A DNA stretch of 64,000 nucleotides, from the NCBI GenBank assembly GCA_963855995.1, contig OY979721.1, forward strand, positions 4,154,001 to 4,218,000. Reading direction: 5' to 3'. A model generated the notes under the pieces. It was given only the letters and a program-made list of their open reading frames with translations. It searched no databases and was not told where the DNA came from. Shown one piece after another: positions 23,555-37,300 of the stretch. How positions within the stretch are numbered: the first letter of the stretch is position 1; each line of letters begins with the position of its first letter. Source of the DNA: Muricea muricata (taxonomy: Eukaryota > Cnidaria > Anthozoa > Malacalcyonacea > Plexauridae). The translations under genes and the position numbers were made by a program.

Positions 23555-23899
23555 CAAAAATTTTAAGGGAATACTTGCAACACCACCGTTTAGAAATCCC
23601 GTGATATGCAAATTAATGACGTCCTTTTTTTGCGACTGCGCACTCAATGAAGACTGGATCGAGCTGAGGTGCGACGTATCATTTGGAAGAATATCAAAGA
23701 CGGTTCTAAATTTTTGGCAATTTGCGGGTTTCCCTGTTTTTTTTTATTGGTGTCAGGATCCAAGCCGTATCATAATGCGACATGCGATCACACCAAATTC
23801 ATTTGAGTGATCCTACTGTCCATTCCCTATACCTACTGTGTGTACACAAGTCCTCATAAACACGAACAATCAGAACGTAGGGACTCAAGTGGCTAAGAT

Positions 23900-24060
23900 T
23901 CCAAACCAGTTTGTGGTTCTGAACATATAATGCTATCCACCGGATAGTGACTTGCTGAAACTTTCTTAAACATGTTCAGTAACTGGTAAAACCCATATTA
24001 AAGTTCAGCATTTTCGAGTTAAATTCACTTTTCATGTCTTGCGAGTTCTTTTTTTTACCC
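23900..24060. repeat. Copy of the TATCCACCGGATAG / TTCAGCATTTTCGAGTT dispersed repeat
   Basis: ATGCTATCCACCGGATAGTGA followed by ATGTTCAGTAACTGGTAAAACCC and AAGTTCAGCATTTTCGAGTTAAA. The second block matches 12300-12370 and 26940-27000; the first resembles 26395-26420. Confidence 0.6.
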
Positions 24061-24181
24061 TAGTAGTAACTTTAATCAAACTCGCAAAAAAGTTTACAAC
24101 TCAACAAGGAATAATTAGGTAAACAAACAACAAGAACATAGGTTAAAATGACAACATTAGCGCGAGTAAGATAAGGGATAA

Positions 24182-24526
24182 GGGACCATTCATTATTTAT
24201 GGCCGGGGGTGGGCTGGTAATATCTATCATAAACCAAAAAGAAACTTCTTGACCCCTCTTATTTGAAAAACAAAAATCTATGACCCCCCTTGACAAAAAT
24301 ACAAATATATATTAAACTAGCCCTCCATTTCGTATTTACATTCATATTTTATAATAAATATTAGCTTTGGTGGACATATCACTGAACAAATTATTAATAG
24401 CAAGTGATACCCTCCCCCCCTACCTACTGGCATATTTTTTATGACCCCCCTCGAATTGCCTAAAATTTTGGATGCCCCCCTACATTCTTACCAGCCCACC
24501 CCCGGCCATAAATAATGAATGGTCCC
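24182..24526. mobile_element. TAA-flanked MITE (345 bp), PIF/Harbinger-like
   Basis: TIRs GGGACCATTCATTATTTATG and CATAAATAATGAATGGTCCC continue through GCCGGGGGTGGGCTGGTAA. TAA flanks both sides (24179-24181 and 24527-24529), the 3-bp target form of PIF/Harbinger elements. Confidence 0.82.
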
Positions 24527-24929
24527 TAAAGCAAACAGACTCGAAGTCTCGACAAGGCAGATCCCATAAACAAAATTAGAAAGCTATACTACATGATGAT
24601 GTCAAAAAATACCAAAAACAAAGGGTGTAAAGGTTAAATCTTACTGAACAGGAACACTAACTTACAAGTTAGAGAATGTGTATCACTCCAAAAATAACTC
24701 TCGGATCCTACATGACTTAAAGGGAAATGGCAACAAAATTTTTTATTGTGTCATTTGAAAGAGACCCCAAAACAATATATAGAAGTCTATTACAGAATTT
24801 TTTATCTGCCTTATTTGTTGAGATATTTTGACTTGAAATCTTTAGTTGTCCGCCATCTTGGATATTTGGTATGCACGAACGTCACAACAGGGGTCACGCG
24901 ATTTTTTTTTCTTATGACACAATGGTTAA

Positions 24930-25427
24930 AGTGCTTATGAAACGAAATTTTCTCCAACAATTTTCTTATTGCATTGGAAAGATCAGTTAAAATCACTGTA
25001 TAACTTCTTTGATAGAATTTTTGTAACTGCCTTACTTTTCGAGATATTCAATTTTATTTGATTTGAAAATTACCTAACCAGGACGTCATACTGCATAATC
25101 ACTTTTCAAAAAAGCTGAATTAATTTAAAAAGTACTCAAGATATAACTCCTAAATACCCAGGTCTGGATGTTAAACATAGCCTACACACATGTTAGTGTA
25201 GTTTTAGTTATTTTCCACTATTATATGCTACAAAATAAGCAATCTAACAGTCGCTCATTATGCAGTATGACGTCACTGGTTAGGTAATTTTCAGATCAAA
25301 TAAAATTGAATATCTCGAAAAGTAAGGCAGTTACAAAAATTCTATCAAAGAAGTTATACAGTGATTTTAACTGATCTTTCCAATGCAATACGAAAATTGT
25401 TGGAGAAAATTTCGTTTCATAAGCACT
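24930..25427. mobile_element. TTAA-flanked foldback MITE (498 bp), AGTGCTTATGAAACG family
   Basis: The arms AGTGCTTATGAAACGAAATT and complement are each about 170 bp and nearly identical, bounded by TTAA (24926-24929 and 25428-25431). A short relative with the same ends and TTAA flanks lies at 53048-53219, and a half copy near 29640-29757. The TTAA target implies piggyBac-type mobilisation. Confidence 0.9.
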
Positions 25428-25559
25428 TTAAGATTTCAGTTATTATTCAAATTTTTAGAAATTTTGCTTATTCATATCTCAACAGTACGGTTGAAAATTC
25501 AGGAAAGCGAAGTTTTCCGGTTGTATCAGAGATTCATTGTATGGCCTCTCAGTGGTGCA

Positions 25560-26702
25560 ACGTGCTGCTCTAGTCGTAGGCCGCTTACTGGCTGCGGCCA
25601 ACTGGTTCAGAACATAAACCTGTGTGGGTACACAGGTAGCTAAGTTTCCAGACCATGGGTCGGTTGTATCCAGTTTGATTTTCTCAAACTTTCTAGACAT
25701 GTTCAGTAACTTGCAATACTTGTATTAAAAGTTTCTTGGTTAAAGCCGCTTTTTGTCTGTCGAAGACTTTCGAGTTTATTATTAAGGAACAGTAGACATT
25801 ATATAAACATTTAGAATTCGCGTATATATAGTAATCGAATATTATAGTCATTATTAGCATATAGATATGTAGTCAAATTAGCGTAAACGTGCATGATGTG
25901 GGAACAAAAATGCATCGTAATAATCTAGGGCCTTCGTAACCACACACAAACATCACATAGCAACGGATTATCTAAGGCGCAGTGAGAACTTATGCGTAGA
26001 GACTTCGTGAATTTGCATATTTTCCGTAGAGAACTTGCGTCAGAAACCACAATGACTGCTCAATAATTTAGTATAGATATAACCTGTAAATGATATCTAA
26101 ACACATTAGAAAAACCATCAGAGGAAGATCGTTGGATCAAACGCCACGCTAGCTTAGAACAACAGTTCGCTAGTAAACTTATTGATTGTAACCGGATACC
26201 GTATAACAGATCTAATGTCAACTTTTACATTACACTTTATTAAACCACAGTTAAATGGTTAAACGTATATTGTGTGATCGTGATTTTAAGTTGTTGGGCG
26301 AAACAAAAGGAGGCAATCCCCAACATGTCCTTGCAAATTCGACATCTTTGGTGTCTTTGCTTTTATGGCTTCCTGCGGCAGTTGAGAAAATTACTACCCG
26401 GTGGACAGCGCTATCCACATTCCTGTTAGAAAATCGATGATATATAAAAGCCAAAATGAACGATACAAAAATATATATTTCAAAGCTTTTAAAACAATAC
26501 ATGCAGAACAGTACAATGAGTCACGTGTATACATAAATTATGCTAATGTAATGTTAAAGAATTATTATTCCTAATAATTTCGTACAACCGACCCCACTCC
26601 TTATCCTACTATCCATTCCTCGACGATTTACGTAACTTAACTAGAAAAATGCTTCAACTCGAAATTTTCGTCAATTATTTTCCTGAAACAGTAAAATATT
26701 CG
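25560..26702. other. Intergenic region between the two CYYR1-like genes
   Basis: Holds fragments of the dispersed TATCCAC / TTCAGTAACTTG repeat (25690-25770, 26385-26430) and AT-rich unique sequence. No gene was recognised. The right end should contain the 3' UTR of the minus-strand gene at 26703. Confidence 0.4.
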
Positions 26703-28518
<1,816 letters not shown>

Positions 28519-28580
28519 CTTCAAATAGAGTCACAGTTACAATGGAGTGCTGAAGACTCGAGGCCGGACATAGATCAAGC

Positions 28581-29502
28581 CATTGAACTGTAATAGATCT
28601 GGAACGATAACTTCAGTGTTTTGAACCTATGATTGGCTGAAGCCGGCGCGCTGGAAAATCAACATTCAAAAAGACTGGGGAGAGGTTAGATTTGGTTTTC
28701 GAGGAGTGAGAATTTTTGTTTTTGGAGCAAAAATTGGCAAGAAATACACTGTTTTTGTCGAAAGATATCATTGTTTTGGATTCAGACCAGGTTTCCTGTT
28801 TAGTTCCTACTGTCTTACACCTATCTGCAGCAAAAAGTGAGCATTTTGACTTTAATATTTTGAAAAAATTACAAATGTTGGTACGTGTCATAGAAAACTT
28901 TGCTCTTGAACTAATAAAAAATATATAATGAAACTTTTAGACAGTCCCAAACTTATTTTGCAGTGAACGCCAGGTACTCCTCTTTATCCTGAACTTTTAA
29001 TCCTTGCTTTAACCCTTTCAAAACATCGAGAAATTGACGTTTTCCATGTATTTTTCGTAAACAGTATTTTTTAAATGCATTTTTTTCGACCCTAAAACGT
29101 TCAATCTTCCTAAAACTTCGCATACGGATGTATTTTGCATGGAGTTAAATATTTCATGTGGTTTCACGTCTTAGTTCTTACTTGAACTTTCAAAAACTCA
29201 GAAAAAGTAGCCAAAATCTGGCGGATTTCTCGTAATTTTCGCCTTTGCTTCAACATTTTTCCGTGATAGTACGATTTTTGTCAAATTTTATAACATATTA
29301 TATAAATTCAACTGTCATTGTTTAAATATTTCTGAATCTCAGAGATCTGTTAGTAGATTTAAATAAAGAATTTTACGGATACAAAAATGATATTTTTTTC
29401 ACGAAATTCTTAAAAAGGACTGGGTCTACCTGCAAAGTGAACACAAAGTCGGCTTCAATTTCCCGCCCTGACTTATCGTTCCAGATCTATTATAGTTCAA
29501 TG
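28581..29502. mobile_element. hAT-type non-autonomous element (922 bp), CATTGAACTG family
   Basis: TIRs CATTGAACTGTAATAGATCT and complement, flanked by an exact 8-bp duplication GATCAAGC (28573-28580 and 29503-29510). Related to 14609-15049. No transposase was recognised; the interior shows diffuse inverted similarity between its halves. Confidence 0.9.
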
Positions 29503-29763
29503 GATCAAGCTCACCGTAGGCAGACAACCGAAGGAAATGGTATCAAATTAATACACGCTGCCCCCTGTGGCGTGTTGTGCATATATGGCCCAAAACTTTA
29601 TTCGATGTGCAAATACACAACCTAGACACTGTAAATCTAATAAAGTGGAATATCTCGAAAATTCTACCAAGGAAGTTACATCGTCATTATAAGCCAACTT
29701 TGAAATGCAGTCAATAAATAATTGGACAAAATCTCATTTCATAGCCATTTTAAATCTAAGTAA

Positions 29764-31980
29764 TAGTCTAGGTCCTGCATAGGGTTTTGTATGCGTATCA
29801 TTTACCAGAGATAATCTCAACTGTTTTAGGGTAAAATGACCATGTCGGTCAACATGGCATATGTGCCAAAACCTGAATCCGGGACGACATAGCTCTAACT
29901 TCAGACCAATGCAAGCAACAGCCTTTCTGAAGTGCTTATAGTGTTTAGAAGGGTTGCTTATAGGGGTGGTTATTAGAAGCAAAACATTGCCTAACTATAA
30001 TATATTCCAAGAAAATCCCCATTCAACATGCCAGGTCAACAGCTAATTATGCATAAAAGCACTAAAATCGCTGGCAGAAATTAAATTTACATATTTCCTA
30101 CAAAAAATTATTATAACATGAAAAACCATGTTCAATTGAATCCAATTATTGCTGATTTCAAAAGGATTGACATTATCTTGTTGATATACAAGGCATAGTA
30201 TTTCACTTACCCCCCGCAAAAACACGATTTCAGCCATATTTTCCGTCTTGTTTGCTTTTTTATCACCGAGTAGCCGAAGTCTCATACAATTCTTGTACTT
30301 TTCCATAATCACAGATGACCAAAGAACAGCTCAGCCCACTTTTTACTTGTTCTGAGACTGTGCCATCTACTTTATCTTCGATTTGGTATCCTCGACAATT
30401 AGCCAAAATTGCCGCCATTGTGAAGTCCTGCCGCTTTTGTGTCCCATAAATGTGACTTCTTCATCTTCCTGTGTATTTATATTATGTAATCCAACAGTAC
30501 TTTGTACAATTGAATTTCTAAAGGTGATTTCGTAAACTTCTATTAAATTTAAATATAAAAATCCACCCACATAAAATCGAGTGTCTTCAAGCTTCGAAAT
30601 AATTTGAAAGTCACGCGCAATCGTCACGAAAATTCCTCGTAGGCGACCATACCGGGGGGAGTGAATATTTTCACGAATACGTTTGGTTGTTTCCACAGCA
30701 AGACAAGTAAACATTTCATATTATTATATTTTCATGTATATTTGCGTATTGCTTTGTTTTTTAGCTTTAACTACCAGAAAATCTGACAGACTAATGTATT
30801 TTTCGCATTTTTATGTAAAGGGCAGTTTGTATTATGCCAAAGTAAAACATAACTAAGCATCTAAGCTAATAAAAGCCACTGTTGTTTTAAAATTGAAACG
30901 TACGTATTGTCACTGCAGTGACATAGCCCTCAAAATTAAAATAGAGGAAATGCAAAACTGTCAGATTTTCTTGTAGTTAAAGCTTAAAAACAAAACAACA
31001 CCACGCACATTAGAACAAGCAAACGTATTCGTGAAAATATGCACTCCCCCGGTATGGTCGCCCACGAGGAATTTTCGTGACGATTGCGCGTGACTTTCAA
31101 ATTATTTCGAAGCTTGAAGACACTCGATTTTATGTGGGTGGATTTTTATATTTAAATTTAATAGAAGTTTACGAAATCACCTTTAGAAATTCAATAGTAT
31201 AAAGTACTGTTGGATTACATAATATAAATACACGGGAAGACGAAGAAGTCACATTTATCGGACACAAAAGCGGCAGGACTTCACAATGGCGGCAATTTTG
31301 GCTTGTTGTCGAGGATACCAAATCGAAGATAAAGTAGACGGCACAGTCTCAGAACAAGTAAAAAATGGGCTGAGCTGTTCTTTGGTCATCTGCGATTATG
31401 GAAAAGTACAAGAATTGTATGAGACTTCGGCTACTCGGCTATAAAAAAACAAACAAGACGGAAAATATGGCTGAAATCGTGTTTTTGCGGGGGGTAAGTG
31501 AAATACAGTGCCTTGTATATCAACAAGATAATGTCAATCCTTTTGAAATCAGCAATAATTGAATTCAATTGAACATGGTTTTTCATGTTTTAATAATTTT
31601 TTGTAGGAAATATGTAAATTTAATTTCTGCCAGCGATTTTAGTGATTTTATGCATAATTAGCTGTTGACCTGGCATGTTGAATGGTGATTTTCTTGGAAT
31701 ATATTATAGTTAGGCAATGTTTTGCTTCTAATAACCACCCCTATAAGCAACCCTTCTAAACACTATAAGCACTTCAGAAAGGCTGTTGCTTGCATTGGTC
31801 TGAAGTTAGAGCTATGTTGACACTGCCGTTTTAGGGCGGGGTCATTTTGAGGACTTTCGTCCCGGATTCAGGTTTTGGCACATATGCCATGTTGACCGAC
31901 ATGGTCATTTAACCCTAAAACAGTTGAGATTATCTCTGGTAAATGAAACGCATACAAAACCCTATACAGGACCTAGACTA
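29764..31980. repeat. 2.2-kb near-palindrome with ~1-kb arms
   Basis: The left arm 29764-30790 and right arm 30958-31980 are inverted copies beginning TAGTCTAGGTCCTG and ending CAGAAAATCTGACAG, with a ~167-bp spacer. The arms differ by point changes and an indel of about 40 bp near 31820-31857. The left arm holds an open frame on the minus strand (30714-30367, 115 codons, MFTCLAVETTKRIRENIHSP); the right-arm copy has a stop. No protein family was recognised. It may be a large foldback transposon or an inverted duplication of a host segment. Confidence 0.85.
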
Positions 31981-32202
31981 TAAGAAGCATATTTGATCAA
32001 ATGTATGAGTTGTCATGGCAGGAGTTTGTGATATGTTGAAAAATTTTAGATCATAGCACCAACACAAGGAAGTTAGACATATCACCATATTGCCCAACTT
32101 CCTTGTGCAGCAAATATATCATGCTTACACCTAGCTTAGACGGCTAGAGGCCACTGAACAAATACAACATATATTATCTTTATTTATGTGCTGTACAATA
32201 TA

Positions 32203-33456
32203 CAGTACCGTCCAACGGAAACTATACATCGAGAAGCGAGCGTGTTTCGCGTTCGAGCGAGAACCATTCGAGCGAGTTTCGAGCGAGGCGGCCCGCGAAA
32301 CGCGTTAGCTATCGCGTTTCGTGTATCTCGTTGAAAGGTTCGAGTTGTCTCGATATGCATTCGAGATCGAATATCGCGATATTATACTGTAGTATCGAGT
32401 GTCCGCGACGTGAGCAGTTAAAATCAAAACAATTTCGCGCCTTTAAAACGCTACAAATCTTATCTGATAAAAGAAAATTTAAGATATGAATGACAAACTT
32501 ACTGTGTATGTAATTAACCATCACAATGCTGACATCAAGTCCTAGTATAGTCTCTTGAAAGACGAAACATTTCAATGCTTAGACAACCGTACAGAAGTTC
32601 TTTTCTTTTAACGGGTATATACAATGTACTGTAGATTCCCATCAAAGACGAATGTTAACATTCCAATAAACATCTTTCACAAATTGTATATACTTAACAT
32701 GCGGTGCATTCATCCATGCGCTTTGGCCTCACTTCGGCTACAGCTAATTTACATTTGATTATGGTCAAATTTGTTGGATGAGTGGATATTTAAACTGGAT
32801 AGTGTGATATTTTTCTGACAATTCTTTTAAACACGACAATACCGCACAACATTTATAGTTTAACTTGATAAACTAACGTACAGTAGGCTTGCGTTATAGC
32901 CTAGCAGATGAATTATCCGTCTGGACGCACTAACAGCTTAAGTTCGTCTACTAAGACGAACTAACTGCTACTGTAAGTTCGTCTGGATGGTTATTTCGTC
33001 TGTTGCCTGCGTTTATACGCAGACGAATTATTAGACGAACCAAAAATTTTCGCCTAAGTTCGTCCAGACGTATTATCCGTCTCTTGTATAAACACCACTA
33101 GTAAATATGAAATCGCGCTTCGCCTTTGTGCTTTAATAAATATTTAGTGTTCAGTAAGATAGTCATATTCTTACACTTAAAAATTGAAAAAAGTATAAAA
33201 AGGTTTTCCTCAAGAATATTTACATTCGATAGTGTTTACCCAAGCGCATATTTTGAATGTACATGTTGTTTTTCCTATTACTAGATGGATAGCGTACGAG
33301 CGAGAGTGTATCCAGATTCGAGAAGCGCGATTACGCGAAGGCTTTTCGAGCGAGAGTCCTCGTACTGCGTTTCGCAACGCGTCGAGACGCGTTTCTCGCT
33401 CGAACATTCTCGAAGCGCGCTCGAAAAAAATGTATAGTTTCCGCTGGACGGTACTG
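32203..33456. mobile_element. TA-flanked element (1254 bp) with scrambled CG-rich word cores
   Basis: TIRs CAGTACCGTCCAACGGAAAC and GTTTCCGCTGGACGGTACTG extend to TATACAT. TA lies on both sides (32201-32202 and 33457-33458). Just inside each TIR is a 150-bp tract built from TTCGAGCGAG, CGCGTTTCG and GAAGCGCG words on both strands, unlike the AT-rich surroundings. The centre has a second tract of TTCGTC/GACGAA words (32905-33075). No transposase was found. Tc1/mariner-type mobilisation is inferred from the TA target and CAGT end. Confidence 0.8.
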
Positions 33457-33774
33457 TACTCTTGGACATAGAATAATAGGTCAAGTTCGCAGAATCTGTT
33501 CATATGGTGTGAAATACTAATTCACTACTGCAAAACTAACTGAATCAGTTTGATCCACGTGGACTATTTCAAAATCAAAAATAATTAGTCTTTCCTGGGG
33601 TACTGCATGCATTTGCGTCCATTGCGGTAATTATTACTAAAAATAGGGTTTCTTGAAAATAAAAAAATCGGCTTGAAGTCAAAATGATTAGCTAATTCGT
33701 GTGTACAGATTGCAGAAAATTAGAAACTTTCATTTATTGCAGACCACGGCCATTTGTTCTGCCGTACTCGGCCA

Positions 33775-33900
33775 GAAACACAACATCTTGATGCACGTGC
33801 GCCATCAAGGCTTCATCAAGTTGAATTGAGCTCTCTGAATTGACTTTGTGCGGGGGCAGACTTGATGGAAATCAAAATTTCATATAAGTTGTTGAAGCCG
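33775..33900. repeat. Short CTTGATG word tract
   Basis: CATCTTGATGCACG, GCCATCAAGGC, TCATCAAGTTGA and GACTTGATGG recur within about 100 bp, the vocabulary of the tracts at 1000-1345 and 2285-2585. Confidence 0.45.
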
Positions 33901-34238
33901 AAAGTGCGTCACATTTTTAGACTTGCGGCCATGTTGGATGGCCCCACTTGAGCATCGAATGCTCGTTTTACGTTTTAAGGCAAAAGCTTCCTAAAAATCA
34001 GTTTTCTAACAGAAATTACGTTGATTCATTTTTGAATGGGGCCATTCAATATGGCCGCCGATCGTTCGCAAAACATGACATGTGTCCCGCTTCAATTTTT
34101 TATTTGGGTTTTGTATTACAATGCACTATCCAGTCTTAATACATATCATTGGCACCAGGCCTGCAAGCAGCAACTTATGCGTTTTTAACTGTGCATAAGA
34201 AAATAACAACAAGAACAGGTACACATGCATGTAATCCC
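33901..34238. other. Intergenic region downstream of VDAC
   Basis: No gene was recognised; GCCATTCAATATGGCCGCC-type words occur but no clear repeat ends. Confidence 0.35.
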
Positions 34239-34244
34239 TTTATT
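34239..34244 (-). terminator. Poly(A) signal of VDAC
   Basis: The minus-strand AATAAA lies about 90 bases past the VDAC stop codon. Confidence 0.6.
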
Positions 34245-34332
34245 CAAATCAACTGAAAGTTTGGCACATATAGTTGGTTGAGAGCAACAGAATAAAATTG
34301 AAATAAACTTAGTTCATATACATAGAGAGAGT

Positions 34333-37300
34333 TCATTTTGCCTCCATTTCAACGTCCAGGGAAAGACCAACTCTGTGTCCACCTTGATCCAGATTCTTCG
34401 CATCACAGAGAGCAGAGAGACCCAGTTTTACTGAAGGGCTGAGTTTGTGAGAGTAAGACATACCAATATGGCTGCTGTTGTTCACTTTAACCTGGAATTA
34501 ATGACAAGATTTTAGTCTTAGTTAAACGAAGAGAAGAATAGAAAAGCGAGAGAGTTTTGCATGACTGTTTTCTAAATCTTTGTCAAACAAGAAGAGTTAC
34601 ATGAGAGTTGTGATAAGCGAGAGTTTGCATGGGAGTTTTCTCAACCCTACTGTCCTGGGCTGCGCGAAAGTTGATGAGAGTTAATAAGCGAGACTTTGTA
34701 GGAGAGTTTGTAGGAGAGTTTCCTAAACTCTCATGTGTTGGTCAATTTGAGTTACAATAGGCTGATGAGAGTCGAGAGTTTGGGCGAGAGTTTCAACTCT
34801 CGTGCCTTGGTCAGACGAAAACAAGAGTTGCAGGAGACTTGAGAAACGAGGGTTTATGTCCCAGTTAAACAAAAACAAGAGTTGACGAGAGTCAGTGCAA
34901 GACACATGTCCAGGTGGAACGAAGATTATTCAAACTGGGTTAGTAAATGACTTATTGTTCGCGCGAGCAAATGAACTGATAAATAGTTTCAGGCATGCCT
35001 CAGCTAGTAAACCCGTAATCATACCTTGACCGAGGAGATAGGATCAATGATATACTTCATACCAACTTGGAAGTTAACACTTTCATTTCCTGATGCCCAG
35101 TTCATGAGGGCTGCGGCTTCAAGCTTGTTGTTGATCTAAAAATATAGTAACACCGATATGGTGGGTATACTTGCTTATTGTAAAGAATTGTTATATATGC
35201 ACACAGTCTTTGTGCTGCCCGGCCCTGCTAGGATAGAATTTTCTATTCTATCACCACTCACACCTTCTGAAGCAACAGTTTATGCTAACAGCTTTTGAAC
35301 TCAATTTTAGAACATATTAGAAAATATTATACCTTGTGATGTACTGAACCAGCGAACTTTGACGAGTCAGTACTAAAAATGTTACAAATTAATACAAAAC
35401 TTGTTTCAAAGCGAAGTTACAAATTAATACAAAACTTGTTTCAAGCCAAAAAAACTTGAGCGGATCTTTCCGTGGTAGTCTATAGTTTAAATTGATCTCA
35501 GATCGGTTATAGCTCGTTTACGACTGTCCAAACAAACTCAATGATGTTTCAAGGAGGTTCAAGGCCATATGTCAAACGACTAAAATGAGCTGTTAAATAA
35601 CGCTTTGATTGTAACTTAAATGAATTTGAAATAGGCTTAGAAGACATCAACAACATCAATTTGATATAAAATGCCAATAAAACTAGTCAACAAACTAAAG
35701 CAAGATGAATTCATTGACTTTCCAGGAACTCTTTATAAATTTAATGACTTTCACGACTTTGAAATTTTGCTTTCAGAATCAAGGTCTAAACTACAAAAAC
35801 GAGGCCGTAATCTTTCTCAATGCAGGAAGAGAACACTGGTACTGACAGATATTTATACAAGACTTACACAGAGGAGTGAAGAACGAACTCTGACGATCTG
35901 TAACCAATAGCAATATTGGTATTGGTCAGTTTGGATTTGGCCGTGTCGAAGGCACCGTGAAGACCACAAACCCAGCCATTGTAACTGCAACAGAATATGA
36001 ATTAGTAGTTTAGTTAATGTATTAATAGCATTATTACTTTAAGTTAATAATGGTAGCTAACTAAACAGGCAAGGGAGAGATGAGGGAGGGGAGGAGTGGA
36101 CCAAAAATTTATTCTAATTTACTATTTTACAAATAACAACACAAGTTCGATCCAAGCTACACATTAGTCAAATGCCACACACTTTAAGCAAGTTGTAGAC
36201 TTCACTGGCTTAAAAATGTACAGTGGAAACAAAGCTTGCAAAAACACAAAATCGCATCGGTTTCATGACTTTAACAAGCCACTAATTAAGATCAAAGATT
36301 GAAGAGTGTCATGCTTTGATAACAGCACCTGAAAGGCCCTTGTGTTTGTTTCAAACACATCATCTTACCCAAAGACAGATGCCGCTGTCACCATTGGCCC
36401 AGCAAAATCAAAATCAACCTCAGTAGTGGGGTGGAAGTAATCCCTCTTGTAATCAGCTTTGATCTTTGCTGCTTTTTTCCTGTCAAGAAAAATACACATG
36501 GATTGGTCCTTTTCGTCGAAATAGGACTTGCTATAATTTACAACTTACCCAGTTCCAGGAGCAAACATGGTATCAAATGACAGTTTTAGTCCCTTCACAA
36601 TCTAAACGACAATATAAATGCTAGGTCGTTGCAATATATCAAAACAAGCGTTTTTTAAATATAAATATTTTGAATTTCTTTACTATTATTTAATAAACAT
36701 TTTATGAGTTTTTTCAATTGCAATAATGTTATTTAAGATTGCTTTTATTATCAGCGTCTATCTCAGGAGTTTTCCATTAATTGATTCTTGATGAGATGGA
36801 TCTACTTAATTTGATGTTCTCCAATTTCACACGAGAATATTCGGAACAGAAAAATGTCAAAAATATTGGTATTACTAGTATAATATTTTTGAGACCCCAA
36901 AAACCTAATGGAAGCTACAAGTGTTGCAATTTTGTTGCAGCAAAAGTTTTGTGCCAAATTCCAGCATGTAACATGCCTCACATTCATCACAAGCTTTGCA
37001 AAGTTTTAGTTGCAACAGGCATTAAGTTGCACATGGAGTTGCACAGTGTAACGTCCCTCATGTGATTTGCCTTGCAATATTTTTCAACACAGACAACTAA
37101 CCCACTACATCAACACTGCTAGTAACTTGCCAGCACTCCAAAGCATAACACCTTAATCATACAACAAGAGCCCCACTATGTACAACACTGTACCTGGTCT
37201 TCGATTGTGATATCTGTGCTGAGCACATTTTCGGTGGTCCATTTCTCCGATAGTGTCAGCCCTACAGACATTGTCACAAGAATAAAAAATATCAAGGAGA

